This document shows positions 34,401 through 42,109 of a stretch of DNA of 64,000 nucleotides, one piece after another. Below the pieces are notes generated by a model, which saw nothing but the letters and a program-made list of their open reading frames with translations, was not told where the DNA came from and ran no database searches. The stretch covers positions 4,585,367 through 4,649,366 of the forward strand of contig NW_026089623.1 of assembly GCF_024586455.1 (NCBI RefSeq), read 5' to 3'. Within the stretch, counting starts at the first letter, position 1; each line of letters begins with the position of its first letter. The stretch comes from Bactrocera neohumeralis (taxonomy: Eukaryota > Arthropoda > Insecta > Diptera > Tephritidae). The position numbers were made by a program, and so were the translations under genes.

Positions 34401-37400
34401 CATCATACTAAAGAGAATGTTTTCTGGAAGAGCAAAGAAAGCATTCTGTGGAACGAATGAATCGACAACCTTACGCAGTTTAGCAGGTAAGTATCGCGAC
34501 CTTTGAATTGCAGCATAGAGATGGCGCGAGCCATCTTTGATTGAACTGTTGAATCTTATTGAAAACCACAAAGGTGAGTAAACTGTAAGTATGTACTTGA
34601 CCAAAATCTTTATTTCCTTTGTTGGTTTGTCAGTAGAAATGTATAATCTCAGAATTCAATTTGCACAGGTGAGCCAGCGAGATTTGCACATGTTACCTGG
34701 ATGCATCGACGCTAAATCTGAGGAACATTCACCGGAAATAATAGCTTCTGATATTTTATAGAGATAAGCTTGGTCTGTGCTAAGTTGGGTCGGAATAATA
34801 ACCTCAGAAGGTAATTGGCAGGATGGAAAACTTTCAAATTTGACAACAGGCAACTTCTCACAATCAGGGAGCAGTTTACCTATGTCGCCAGAGAATGTAT
34901 TTGGACTCTTTGAGACACCATCTATGTGTTCGAAAAGAGCACGAAATGGAAGTTCGTTGAAATGTAGAAGACAAACAACCCACTGTAATGGCCTACCTAT
35001 TATTTCTTCTAGTTTCCGAATGATTCCACCTTTCCAACCAGTGTTCGTCTTGGTGCCATCAGCACTGACAACTTCTAGATGTTCCACATCAACTGAATTG
35101 TCTTGTAAATGTTGCCATATAGCTTGGGTCTCATCCTCAGCTGACCCGGAAGGAGAGGTGACGTGGCCAAAATAATGACAACCAGGTTCCGCTATAAGAG
35201 AAATATGTTCCTCTTTGACAGTGCCGCGGTAGTACTTTTCACCTTCGCTGACTTGTGTAAGTGTATTGTCTTTGCGGCCGTCAAAATACAGCCCATATAC
35301 AGAGTCAATACTTTCGGTGTTTTGGAGCTTAACTCCAACATTTTTTTTTGCCCGACTAATCTTGCATTTGTCAGTGACAAAGCTACCCTGATCCTCTGTT
35401 ATCAAACCTGCTTTTTTGGCACCCAGAAAAGCAGATGAAACAATCAAGGCACCCAGAAAAGCAGATGAAACAATCAAGGCCGCTGCTCTATCACTTACTC
35501 CAAATCTTTGGGCAGCTATAGCAGTGTGTTCTAATACTAGTGTGTTTTGTTTGGTTTTAGAGGATGTAAGAGAAAATTCATCATCAGCATCGTTTTTGGA
35601 AGAATCCATGTGCGACGCACCTACATTGTTGTCGTCTGTATGAGAGTCTGGCTGATCTGAATGGTCACGTGTTCTAGCTGATACTTTTCTGGTAAGTGTT
35701 GATGTTGAATGACGTTTTGAAAGCTTTTCTTTACGTTCATTTTTCTTTGTAATCTTTTTTTGTTTCAGGTAGATCAACACTTCAAATGCGACCAATTCTT
35801 CTGGTTCTCTGGTCCAAGAGAAATGGTTGTTCATTGATAGGAACTTTCCTTTCCTTTGGACAAGTGCAAGAAGAAAAATAAATGCATTTACAAGCAGCGA
35901 TGTCAAATAATTTTCCGGTAGAAGAGCCAAAGTCGTCTCTTTTAGAGCTCAAACCTATTGGGTTCCTTAAAAACATTTGTTTAAGAGTCAGAAATTTCTT
36001 ATGGTATGTAGTGAGCATTTGTACAACTCTGATGTGTGAAACTATCGGAATAGATGACTTTTTGAAAGTAATTTCAACCTTTTTTGCAACTATTTCTGTA
36101 ACCTCTTTACTCCTAGGTTCATAGTTGTCGCCTTGGAGTCGTCCTATACGAAATCTTTCAAACTGATAACACAAAACATCCTGGTAAGTCGGTAACTGGG
36201 ACTCAGAGAGATTGTACGGATATATGCCAAACACAGGACATTTCTGTCTATATTTAAATTTAGATACAGACATTTTGAGTTCTGTGTTCTGTTGAGAGAA
36301 TATAAGTGATAGCACTCGGCGAAATCAACAAGAGTGAAGGAACTCGATGAAAAAATATTTATGTGGAGACCAGTCCGAACGTGTCGTATGGCGCAGGGAA
36401 ATAAATGTAAGTGATAGAACTCGTCGAAATCACCGACAAGAGTGAAGGAACTCGATGAAACAATATTTGTGTGGAGACCTATCCGAACGTGTCCCTTGGC
36501 GTAGGTGAATGAATGTGACTGATAGCACTCGGCGAAATCAACGTCAAGAAGTGTGGCCGCAAGCCGATTTTCAGCTTGCGCTGTGGCGCGCCGCCTGTTC
36601 GCTCGTATCTCGTGAACGGTTCGTCCTACGGCCATGATCACATATACCATTTCGGTAGCAAATGACGTGACAAATAACTTTTATTTGATACATTTTGCCT
36701 TGAGATGCGTATTTCAGGCGCTAGGTAGACAATTTAACGATTTTAGGCGAATTTCCGAAATTTCAAGGCCGGAGTTGGGGTTGAAGATGCAATCCGATCT
36801 CAAAACAAAAAGTTGCATTGGAATCAGGAAGTACTAAGGCAACTTTCCCGCACTACATATTAGAAATCCCGAAACGAAAAAAGTCCGGAATCGACCCACC
36901 CTAACGATCACCCATATCTAATTGTATGACAGATTTATCATTAAGAATCGCCTTTATACAAAGATTACCATGGACGTAGATACGCCAGGGTTAGCCACGC
37001 CAAGCGTTCGGTCGGCTACCAGCGTGCAACGCACCGGGCCTAACCCAAGCTGCAGTTGCAACAGCCGCGGTAACAGCACCGGCAACAGCACGTGCAACAG
37101 GCCACCGTTCCTCACGGATTCGACCATTGTGGGATATTTAGAGGGATGCGGCCATTACAACGACAGCAAGTTGGCCAAGCACATGGGCACTGTCAAAACT
37201 GCGGCCATTACAACGACAGCAAGTTGGCCAGGCACATGGGCACTGTCAAAACTGCTTATCGCAGAGGCATAGGCTTCAAGAATGTGAATCCAGGGGTCTG
37301 TGCCAAATATGCAACAGGCCGCATCACACGCTGCTACATCGCACACATTACATACCCATCTTCATAATTTATTATTTTTTCTTCGCATTTATTTTCAACT

Positions 37401-39572
37401 TTCAATTATCAAAAAGTAGAAGGTGAGTGCCGCGAAACCCTACAATTAATACAAAACGAATTAGTGATGTGTTAGTAAATAAAAAAGTGGAAAATATAAG
37501 TGCAAAATTAATTGTACATCGAGAAAATACGTAATAAAAATATGTAGTGGTAATTTTCAACTTTAAACTCGAATATCTCGAAAACAATTAGCTTCCTGCG
37601 GCTATAATTATATATATTCTTGATCTGGAGAATCTCCCCTATCCGACCAACCCATTTTATTCCCGAAATCCTGGGACGGTATATTAAAGCCGACCCAAAG
37701 AACAAACTACATAAACAAGTGAGTAATAAGATATACGTACCTGATTCCTTCATACAAAATAGTTGATAAAATACGTGTTGTATAAAAGCCAGGGCCGTCG
37801 TTTACTGTAATCACTACTTTTCCTTGTTTAAGGCCTACAGCCACAGCTTTAGCTGTAGTTTCCTTAGAAGTTTTCGGATGTGTAATTATTTCGAGTAATT
37901 GCATTTTGTCAACAGGTGAAAAGTAATGCATGCCTATCAGATTTTCAGGTCTTGAGCTGACCTCAGCGATATTTTTGATAGGTATTGCACTTGTATTGGT
38001 TGCGATTATGCAATGAGAAGGCACTATAGACTCCAATTCTGAAATTACTGCATGCTTGACTTTTAAATCTTCAAATACGGCCTCGATGACTATGTCTGCA
38101 TTTTGAAACTTTTTATAATCGAGTGTAGGTTTTAATTTTGATATTATTTGATTGCATTCCACTACGCCCATTCTTTTTCTCTTCACTTGAGCGTCTAATC
38201 CTTTCTGGATTTGTTCCACTCCCCGTGCTAGTCCTTTAATGGATGTGTCTTTCATAAAAACTTGATATCCATTGTTAACTGATACTTGGGCAATGCCTGC
38301 ACCCATAAGGCCAGCACCTAACACCCCGACAGTTTTAACTTCCAATTTTGGCTGTCCAAAACGATTCTTTCTACATTCAGTTTGACCACGAAATAGGCTA
38401 ATAAGGCCTTTTGACTCCGGAGTCATAGCAAGTTCTCCAAATGCTTTGCTTTCAGCTTCATATCCAGCTGAAGTTCCTTTTTCAATACCTGTTCGAATAA
38501 CATCGATTATTTTCAAAGGTGCGGGATAAAGGCCGTTTGATAGACTTAAAACTTGCTTTTGGGCAGTTTTGAATATATTATTTCTAATGAAATCTACGCC
38601 CATAGAGGCCTTCAAAACTTTATCCATCAAACTTTTACTTCCACGATTTACCTTGATACGAAAAGTTACAATTTATGGGGCGAAATACATCATATACAAA
38701 CCTTTAATTTTTCTCTGGCAATATCTTTTGCTACTTGGATAGCGATTTTTTCCAAATATTGCATGGTATTTTCTTCATTTGGAGCTAATCCTGGCCCTAG
38801 GGGATTAACTAACAAATCTACCAATCCTATTTTTCTCGCTCTGTTCGCTGATACACGTTTTCCTGTGAGACACAAATCTAAAGCTGTTCTCACGTTACTA
38901 AGTTCCGAAAGCCGAACTGTACCACCAGCACCAGGAAGAAGACCTAATAAAACTTCCGGTGTACCGAGTTTTGTTGTCCTTGATGTTGTTGCTATACGAA
39001 AATGACACGCCATAGCTAATTCAAAACCTCCTCCGAGACATACTCCATTAATAGCAGCCACAATGGGTTTTCGGCTATTTTCCATTTGATGAAAGAAATC
39101 TTGTCCTTCTCTCGAAATATTTGAAGCCTCTTCCAAGGTCCTACATTTTTCAAGCATGCTTATATCAGCTCCAGCAATGAAGCACCCTGGTTTACCAGAA
39201 ATTACCACAGCTGATTTGATAGCGCTATTTGTTTCGAGCTCTTGTAAAATTGACTTTAGCTCAGAGGTCATGGATACATTTAAAGAATTAACTTTTGCAT
39301 TTTGTAAATCCAAAGTAACAACTAAAACGTCATCTACAATTTTTGTCCGTAAGTCTTTTGCACTCCCATCCTTAACAATGGTAGAAGCAAACTTTTTTGT
39401 ATTCATTAATCCACCTTTATATAAAATAAATATAAATTAACAATATATTAAAAAGTACATTCACACCATTAAGTAAGGGTCCAAAGTCCGAAATCAAATT
39501 CTTACCAAATCGGCAAAATAGATCTGTCCTTGACATGAACTTTGGAACTCTCAATAGTTGATTAGCTGCCAT
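21664..39572 (-). CDS. Mtpalpha: Mitochondrial trifunctional enzyme subunit alpha (enoyl-CoA hydratase / 3-hydroxyacyl-CoA dehydrogenase)
   Basis: complement(join(21664..22167,22299..22434,37741..38651,38702..39414,39506..39572)), 776 residues, complete. It catalyses the hydratase and NAD-dependent dehydrogenase steps of long-chain fatty-acid beta-oxidation, in complex with the thiolase beta subunit at the inner mitochondrial membrane. The first exon (MAANQLLRVPKFMSR...) looks like a mitochondrial targeting peptide. The hydratase domain has GGGFE and GTPE, with the two expected catalytic Glu at about residues 154 and 176. The dehydrogenase has the NAD-binding GVLGAGLMGAGIA (about 370-380), HYFSPV with catalytic His at about 502, and NDGPGFY. 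The C-terminus KKFYPN fits the family. All junctions are GT-AG and in frame; in particular GIR (exon 3) and LIQEGVEP (exon 4) join across 15.3 kb. Human HADHA is of similar length. Confidence 0.96.
22500..23170. other. intronic sequence, no gene recognised
   Basis: Long A and T runs and no coding similarity. It may be part of the Tc1-type element that follows, but no inverted ends were found. Confidence 0.3.
23173..23500 (-). pseudogene. Tc1/Tc3-like transposase N-terminal fragment with internal tandem duplication
   Basis: The minus strand carries a helix-turn-helix of Tc1/mariner type (GKTYVEVKNILSCSSSMVRNAI, followed by a basic segment KKRGVNKKSQ and PFAAATEVKYAFNVIRR, where relatives have a second helix-turn-helix). 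About 90 bp (23242-23340) is repeated in tandem at 23378-23470 with few changes, so the segment ending ESIRKVSSI appears twice. Catalytic domain and ends are missing. Confidence 0.6.
23530..24450. other. intronic sequence, no gene recognised
   Basis: AT-rich, with poly-A and poly-T runs. No coding similarity, tandem repeats or inverted ends recognised. Confidence 0.3.
24456..25733 (+). mobile_element. mariner-family element, internally deleted (copy 2), with nested insertion
   Basis: Same family as 638-1507. TA flanks both sides (24454-24455 and 25734-25735), and both ends share AAATAAACAGGACTTT as inverted repeat, with decayed outermost bases. The coding remnant reads MSFEQRANIKFCF..., then a TAG after EDCL, the helix-turn-helix, KLTDDQKLLRIQHSK and then a jump to the C-terminal YSSDIAS-like segment. 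Without the 393-bp insertion at 24996-25388 it is 885 bp, close to copy 1, because both lack the catalytic middle. Confidence 0.88.
24996..25388. mobile_element. non-autonomous hAT-type MITE nested in mariner copy 2
   Basis: 13-bp inverted ends CAGTGGCGTAGCT at 24996 and its complement ending at 25388. Eight-base flanks CGTGTGTG (24988-24995) and GGTGTGTG (25389-25396) differ at one base and fit the 8-bp hAT duplication. Removing the element restores the mariner coding sequence, as copy 1 reads straight through this point. It has no coding capacity. Confidence 0.88.
26005..26464 (-). pseudogene. env-like remnant of the minus-strand Gypsy relic
   Basis: Two overlapping minus-strand frames (26464-26255 and 26295-26005) resemble the C-terminal ectodomain of insect errantiviral envelope proteins (VGEEEKSWVAISATYLV, GDICINGRTFF, then SLPYLRKFNL). 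Position downstream of integrase agrees. A frameshift separates the two. The membrane anchor is not recognisable. Confidence 0.55.
26757..27100 (+). mobile_element. RTE LINE fragment with two internal deletions
   Basis: The plus strand matches the RTE element at 4950-8232 in three pieces: the endonuclease segment IRIKARFFNIS (about 26775), the segment coding for KTDSRAIF-like residues (26870-27010), and the linker around YEELDKLADRGNA (27030-27090). About 340 and 240 bp present in the reference are missing between them. It is inserted within the Gypsy relic. Confidence 0.75.
27387..30004 (-). mobile_element. DDE-type DNA transposon, 2.6 kb, AATT target duplication (possibly Sola1-like)
   Basis: Inverted ends GAATCATCGCCTCGAATA continuing through ACGTTGTAAG (27387 and complement at 30004), 28 bp without mismatch. 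They are flanked by AATT at 27383-27386 and 30005-30008. Removing the element makes the Gypsy integrase frame continuous, which confirms both boundaries. CGTTGTAA recurs just inside the ends. I recall AWWT 4-bp duplications as typical of Sola1, but I cannot verify the class. Confidence 0.88.
27984..29828 (-). pseudogene. transposase of the AATT-duplication transposon, two frameshifts
   Basis: Frames 29828-29460, 29640-29098 and 29105-27984 overlap and form one protein of about 600 residues with two single-base shifts. One lies in an A-run near 29150, just after HYSRSSSKK; the other is near 29650. The N-terminal part has a motif rich in Asn, Lys and Arg (KRKINYENWKDISNKRLRN, GEAYSGRNGKVV) and a Cys cluster (CKCKLCQYQFCFC). 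The middle has a helical segment and SFPCQESHYSR. The C-terminal 373 residues contain LRFGLPRSDTCKLCD, the probable catalytic Asp in ALCVDLQQV, then WSDRCVGQNNNW with another Asp. I recall this protein family as multicopy in arthropods and cnidarians. Confidence 0.75.
30009..30882 (-). pseudogene. RNase H start and integrase N-terminal part of the Gypsy relic
   Basis: At 30882-30673 the segment IRIELDNNALTAFEKVKRIL and LLYHLTF is typical of the RT to RNase H transition. At 30459-30208 a broken zinc-binding region has the spaced His of an integrase (MAHRSIRENIKQLL). At 30205-30009 there are YDRHPTNSELGKT, HIGIYSTNKYNFLTCINKFSKF and SRTI, the start of the catalytic core. The transposon at 27387-30004 sits exactly after SRTI. 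Confidence 0.72.
30960..31700 (-). pseudogene. reverse transcriptase remnant of the Gypsy relic
   Basis: The minus strand, with several frame changes and stops, shows RT features: LLPDGIIRSS near 31540 and a RKKMQMVIDFWKLN segment near 31420. Downstream of that similarity fades, including around the active site, which I cannot read. Only the family assignment is secure. Confidence 0.6.
31799..32885 (-). pseudogene. gag and protease remnant of the Gypsy relic
   Basis: 32876-32553 is a Gag-like frame (MRQIFEKIGEKRSTHTTF, IISRLDFTHTDKQPVY, LTLWQGRLSISEIYDEVENKLTL). A stop-rich stretch follows, then 32282-32058 with a basic Asn/Arg-rich tail (RRAERDFQRTRM, PHSGKGINKKKKK). 32053-31799 is the end of a protease-like domain (ELKTFDGIIGFDFLKYVDAKEI). 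The start of gag is cut by BEL sequence near 32890. Confidence 0.68.
32985..33502 (+). pseudogene. BEL/Pao retrotransposon 3' end (integrase C-terminal domain)
   Basis: Plus-strand frame to the stop at 33308: LLNRWERIKILQHNFNRRW, then KTPEQAPKLGDCVLIHDDCLPPNE, RRLGRIEKLHYGSDGHIRVIDLRTQNGTLTRP. This is the terminal DUF5641-type domain of BEL/Pao integrases. The rest of the element upstream is missing. The downstream part is interrupted at 33510 by the long-TIR transposon, whose other side continues at 36912. Confidence 0.8.
33511..33844 (+). repeat. left long inverted repeat of the 3.4 kb transposon
   Basis: Matches the complement of 36567-36903 with few substitutions and one small indel (near 33555). 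It includes GCATCTTCAACCCC, AATGGTATATGTGATCATGG and AAGGCGGCGCGCCACAGCG. Confidence 0.92.
34212..36315 (-). pseudogene. hAT-like transposase (arthropod multicopy family), one frameshift and one stop
   Basis: N-terminal frame 36315-35782, then a single-base shift near 35790-35800 into the 35930-34656 frame. An in-frame TGA sits at 34658-34656 after RWLTCAN, beyond which the same frame runs on to 34212 (ILRLYISTDKPTKE..., PLWFSIRF). That gives about 700 residues in all. Features: a Cys-rich segment (DIAACKCIYFSSCTCPKERKVP), an Arg/Lys/Ser-rich linker, a first probable catalytic Asp in YGLYFDGRKDNTL, a second in VVSADGTKTNTGWKGG, and a following CLLHFNELPFR that resembles the C-x2-H after the second Asp of hAT enzymes. 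A perfect 30-bp in-frame tandem duplication (35419-35478) repeats ALIVSSAFLG. Only two lesions make it a young relic. Confidence 0.8.
36305..36548. repeat. subterminal tandem repeat, about 112-bp period
   Basis: TGATAGMACTCGKCGAAATCA starts repeats at 36306, about 36418 and about 36520; each unit continues with GAGTGAAGGAACTCGATGAAA and TCCGAACGTGTC. The last is partial. The array lies just inside the right inverted repeat and upstream of the transposase, where promoter or binding sites would be expected. Confidence 0.82.
36567..36903 (-). repeat. right long inverted repeat of the 3.4 kb transposon
   Basis: Complement of the left repeat at 33511-33844; ends at the duplication ACGATCAC. Confidence 0.92.
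36912..37546 (+). pseudogene. BEL-type remnant with gag-like zinc-knuckle segment
   Basis: This continues the BEL sequence broken by the transposon at 33511-36903. Plus-strand frames contain MRPLQRQQVGQAHGHCQNC, followed by Cys and His residues spaced like a decayed knuckle. A 53-bp stretch (about 37148-37200) is tandemly repeated once (to about 37253). At 37419 the motif AGGTGAGTGCCGCGAAA recurs almost unchanged at 59106 in the leader of the BEL element at the right end of the window. A gag-like segment after an integrase end implies two fragments joined. Confidence 0.5.
37547..37696. mobile_element. foldback-like element, right arm only (copy C)
   Basis: About 150 bp that matches the right arm of copy A (51525-51676): TTTTCAACTTTAAA, CTCGAAAAC, the block TATATATATTCTTGATCTGGAG, and TATTAAAGCCGACCC at the end. 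No left arm or minisatellite is found to its left, so this is a truncated copy. It lies 45 bp from HADHA exon 3. Confidence 0.75.
37741..39572 (-). CDS. Mtpalpha: HADHA exons 1 to 3 (5' block)
   Basis: Exon 1 (39572-39506, ATG to ...FCRFG), exon 2 (39414-38702, the whole hydratase domain) and exon 3 (38651-37741, linker helix and NAD-binding dehydrogenase part). Introns 1 and 2 are 91 and 50 bp, normal sizes for a fly. The acceptor of exon 3 lies directly before VNRGSKSLMDK, where the linker between the two domains begins. The exon 3 donor is GTACGT at 37740-37735. Confidence 0.96.
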
Positions 39573-40463
39573 ATCTTAAAATTTCGTTTTTTCAATAATT
39601 TAAATTAAACTAAAACTATAGTACACAATCTGCAATATGAATAAAGATAACATACACTAAAATAATTCAATTATTCTGAGTGTACTAAATAGGCTTGTCG
39701 AAAAAATATCGATATATCGATATAATTTTTTTAATGTATTGATATTTTTGACCGATATTTATTGTTTCGATATATCGAGGTACCGATATAATATTATAAT
39801 TAAGTTTTGAAAAGGTATAAAAATCGATATTTTTATGATCAAAAAATTCTAAGTCCTTTTTTATACTAACATTTTTTAACTTTTTTTGTTTATGGTCGAC
39901 TCGATTTCCTGCTTTTTTAATTTAGTACTAAAGTTGGCTTTTAAGTTGGCAACTTTGTCTGTCAAGTGTAAATGTCATTTCAGTGTCAGTGTCTGTAATT
40001 CAATTCAACTGTCGTCTGTCAGTGTCAATCTGTTATCCGTCCCGCGTATTATAACCTCAACGCGAGCCCGAGCGTATTTCTGTTTTTTCTTTATGTAGTT
40101 CTCAAACAATATAACTAAGTAATTCATCGACTGATACTTGAAGCGAACGGTTGTGTTTTTGTAGTGCTTTTGATGTTTTTTTTTTGCTATTCTCTCACAC
40201 CTTTTTCGTAAGTGCATTCTAACTTCTAGAACTTTCATTTAAAGCAAGTGTTAAAGACTGCATATATTATAGTATAGTGAACAACAAACAACATGCCCCA
40301 GGGGGACACTCTCTTGGTGATAACAGATTATCTCTGTTATGAACAAGTCCTAAATCAAAAAGAAAAAAATACAAGCATTTCCCAATAACGATTTCCCAAT
40401 AACGATTTCCCAAGCCTTCCTCCAACAACAAAAGATAACCCAAGATATTTAGTGCTGAGTGCA

Positions 40464-42106
40464 ATGAACTCTCAAAAACCCATAAGCAAATATTCGTGTT
40501 TTGCGGTGCACAAAGCGTTAAAAAATATAAGCAACGAAATAATAAACATATCAGAACTTAGAGACGGAAAACTTTTATTACTAGTAAAAAACAACAACAT
40601 AGCTCAAAAATGCATATCAAGGAAAACTTTATATGGCATATGTGATGTAGAAATAAAACTCCACAACAACCTTAACTACACAAAATGAACAATCTACGCA
40701 CCATGCCTCAATGAAATCTCCGACGATGAAATCATTGAACACTTAAAAGCACAGGGAGTTGTATCAATATTCAAATTCCCTAAATACATTAATCAAAAGC
40801 CAGTACCTAGTGGAGTCGTTCTCCTGACCTCTGATAAATATCACCTTCCTGAAAAAATTGAAGTGTCTTGGTACACAACTAAGGTAAGGCCATTTTATCC
40901 AAACCCTATGAGGTGCAAAAACTGTCAACTTTTAGGTCACACCACAAAGCGATGTACCAAAGCCGCTGCTTGCGACAAGTGCGCTCTCCCACCTCATCAA
41001 CCATCCCCTTGTACTTCCTTTTGCATAAACTGTTCAGGTAATCACGCATCTTCTGACAAAATATGTCCCAAATTTATACAAATGAAACAAATAATAACCA
41101 TAAAAACAGACAAAAAGTGCTCCATGCGAGAAGCAATAAAATTCCAAAAAAAACCCAGTTTACTCCTGCACTCAGTGAAAACTTTGCTACATTCGATAGT
41201 ATGGCAAAAAATGCGACCAACAACGCAGAGGAAAATAATACCTGAGACAGACGTGTAGTAACAATACCATATATGGTACAAATACCATATGTGTGTCACC
41301 AAATACCAGTAAAATACCATATGAGCAATGTAGTATTTTGCTGGTAACAATACTATGATGTTTCATTGTGGTATTTGTATAAACACAGCTAAAAAGCAGG
41401 TAACAAACTTTGCTAAAAGCTTTTTCACAAAAGCTCTTCGAAATAATCCGTCAAAATGACTTAAAAAATTAATTATTGAAATAGAAAACAAAATATTTTT
41501 CAAAAGTTTTCTTCCGGAAAAGCAGACAATGCCTCCTTTTATGTGAGGATTCTAGAGAGACTTTAACCAAATCGCTTTTTCGCGATGAAAATAGATTAAC
41601 TTTACAGTATTTGAAATATTTATACTTATTTTTTCCATAACACACATCTACATACATATTTATTGTTTACATTTTTTTTTGAAATATTTAATGCCTATGA
41701 AACAGAGATAGTATTTCAGTTTACTACATTGCCATGTGTGTCACCAACGTAGTAAACAGAATACCATGATACCTTTACTATGGTATTGTTCCTACATGTC
41801 TGTCTCAGGTATTACAAATTCTCACAAATCTCTTCTACAGAAAATATTCCTTCTATTACAAACAACAAACCTACCATCAATATGCATAACGAATCACAAG
41901 ATAAAGAAGTAAATGAAAACAATTACACCACAGCAAATGTAACAGGTGCAACAACAATAGTATCAGTCGATGACTCTCAAACCCACGAAATAATCTCATC
42001 ATTGCTTACTCACCTTACAGCTCCTATACTAACAACACCAACAATAAACTCACCTCAACCTACAATATTCCCCTCTCTGACAACAGATAATGAAATGATA
42101 GAGTAA
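40464..42106 (+). pseudogene. I-clade ORF1 (nucleic-acid-binding, CCHC), split by a MITE
   Basis: Begins MNSQKPISKYSCF at 40464; an in-frame TGA lies at 40686. The central part has LNEISDDEIIEHLKAQGV. The zinc-finger region is CKNCQLLGHTTKRC, CDKC and CINCSGNHASSDKIC (about 40912-41075). The frame is interrupted at 41240 by the MITE and resumes at 41812 with a Thr/Asn-rich tail to the stop at 42106. ORF1 proteins coat LINE RNA. Confidence 0.82.
41241..41809. mobile_element. Tc1/mariner-type MITE in ORF1 of the I-clade LINE
   Basis: About 30-bp inverted ends CCTGAGACAGACGTGTAG... (41241) and the complement of CCTGAGACAGACATGTAG... (41809), flanked by TA on both sides. Internally there are several ACCATAT/ATGGTAT palindromic repeats. 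No coding. Removal rejoins ORF1. Confidence 0.85.
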
Positions 42107-42109
42107 ACA

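Larger units (their letters stand above)
33511..36903 (-). mobile_element. 3.4 kb hAT-like DNA transposon with 334-bp inverted repeats
   Basis: Ends TAGGGTGGGTCGATTCC (33511) and its complement at 36903, flanked by a perfect 8-bp duplication ACGATCAC (33503-33510 and 36904-36911). The inverted repeats extend inward about 334 bp (33511-33844 and 36567-36903) at high identity. The TAGGG start and 8-bp duplication fit hAT elements, while such long inverted repeats are unusual for hAT. It carries one minus-strand gene and 112-bp tandem repeats beside the right repeat. Confidence 0.92.
22435..37740 (-). other. HADHA intron 3, 15.3 kb, filled by mobile elements
   Basis: Donor GTACGTATAT at 37740 and acceptor TTTATAG at 22435 (minus strand). 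The other three introns are 50-131 bp, so this one grew by insertion. It holds a Tc1-type relic, mariner copy 2 with a nested MITE, a Gypsy relic, a DDE transposon with AATT duplication, BEL pieces, a large long-TIR transposon and a foldback-like arm. Confidence 0.9.

Noticed and set aside
35416..35643. Plus-strand frame with repeated APRKADETIK as a repeat protein
   Set aside because: Antisense of the 30-bp duplication in the transposase; not an independent gene.
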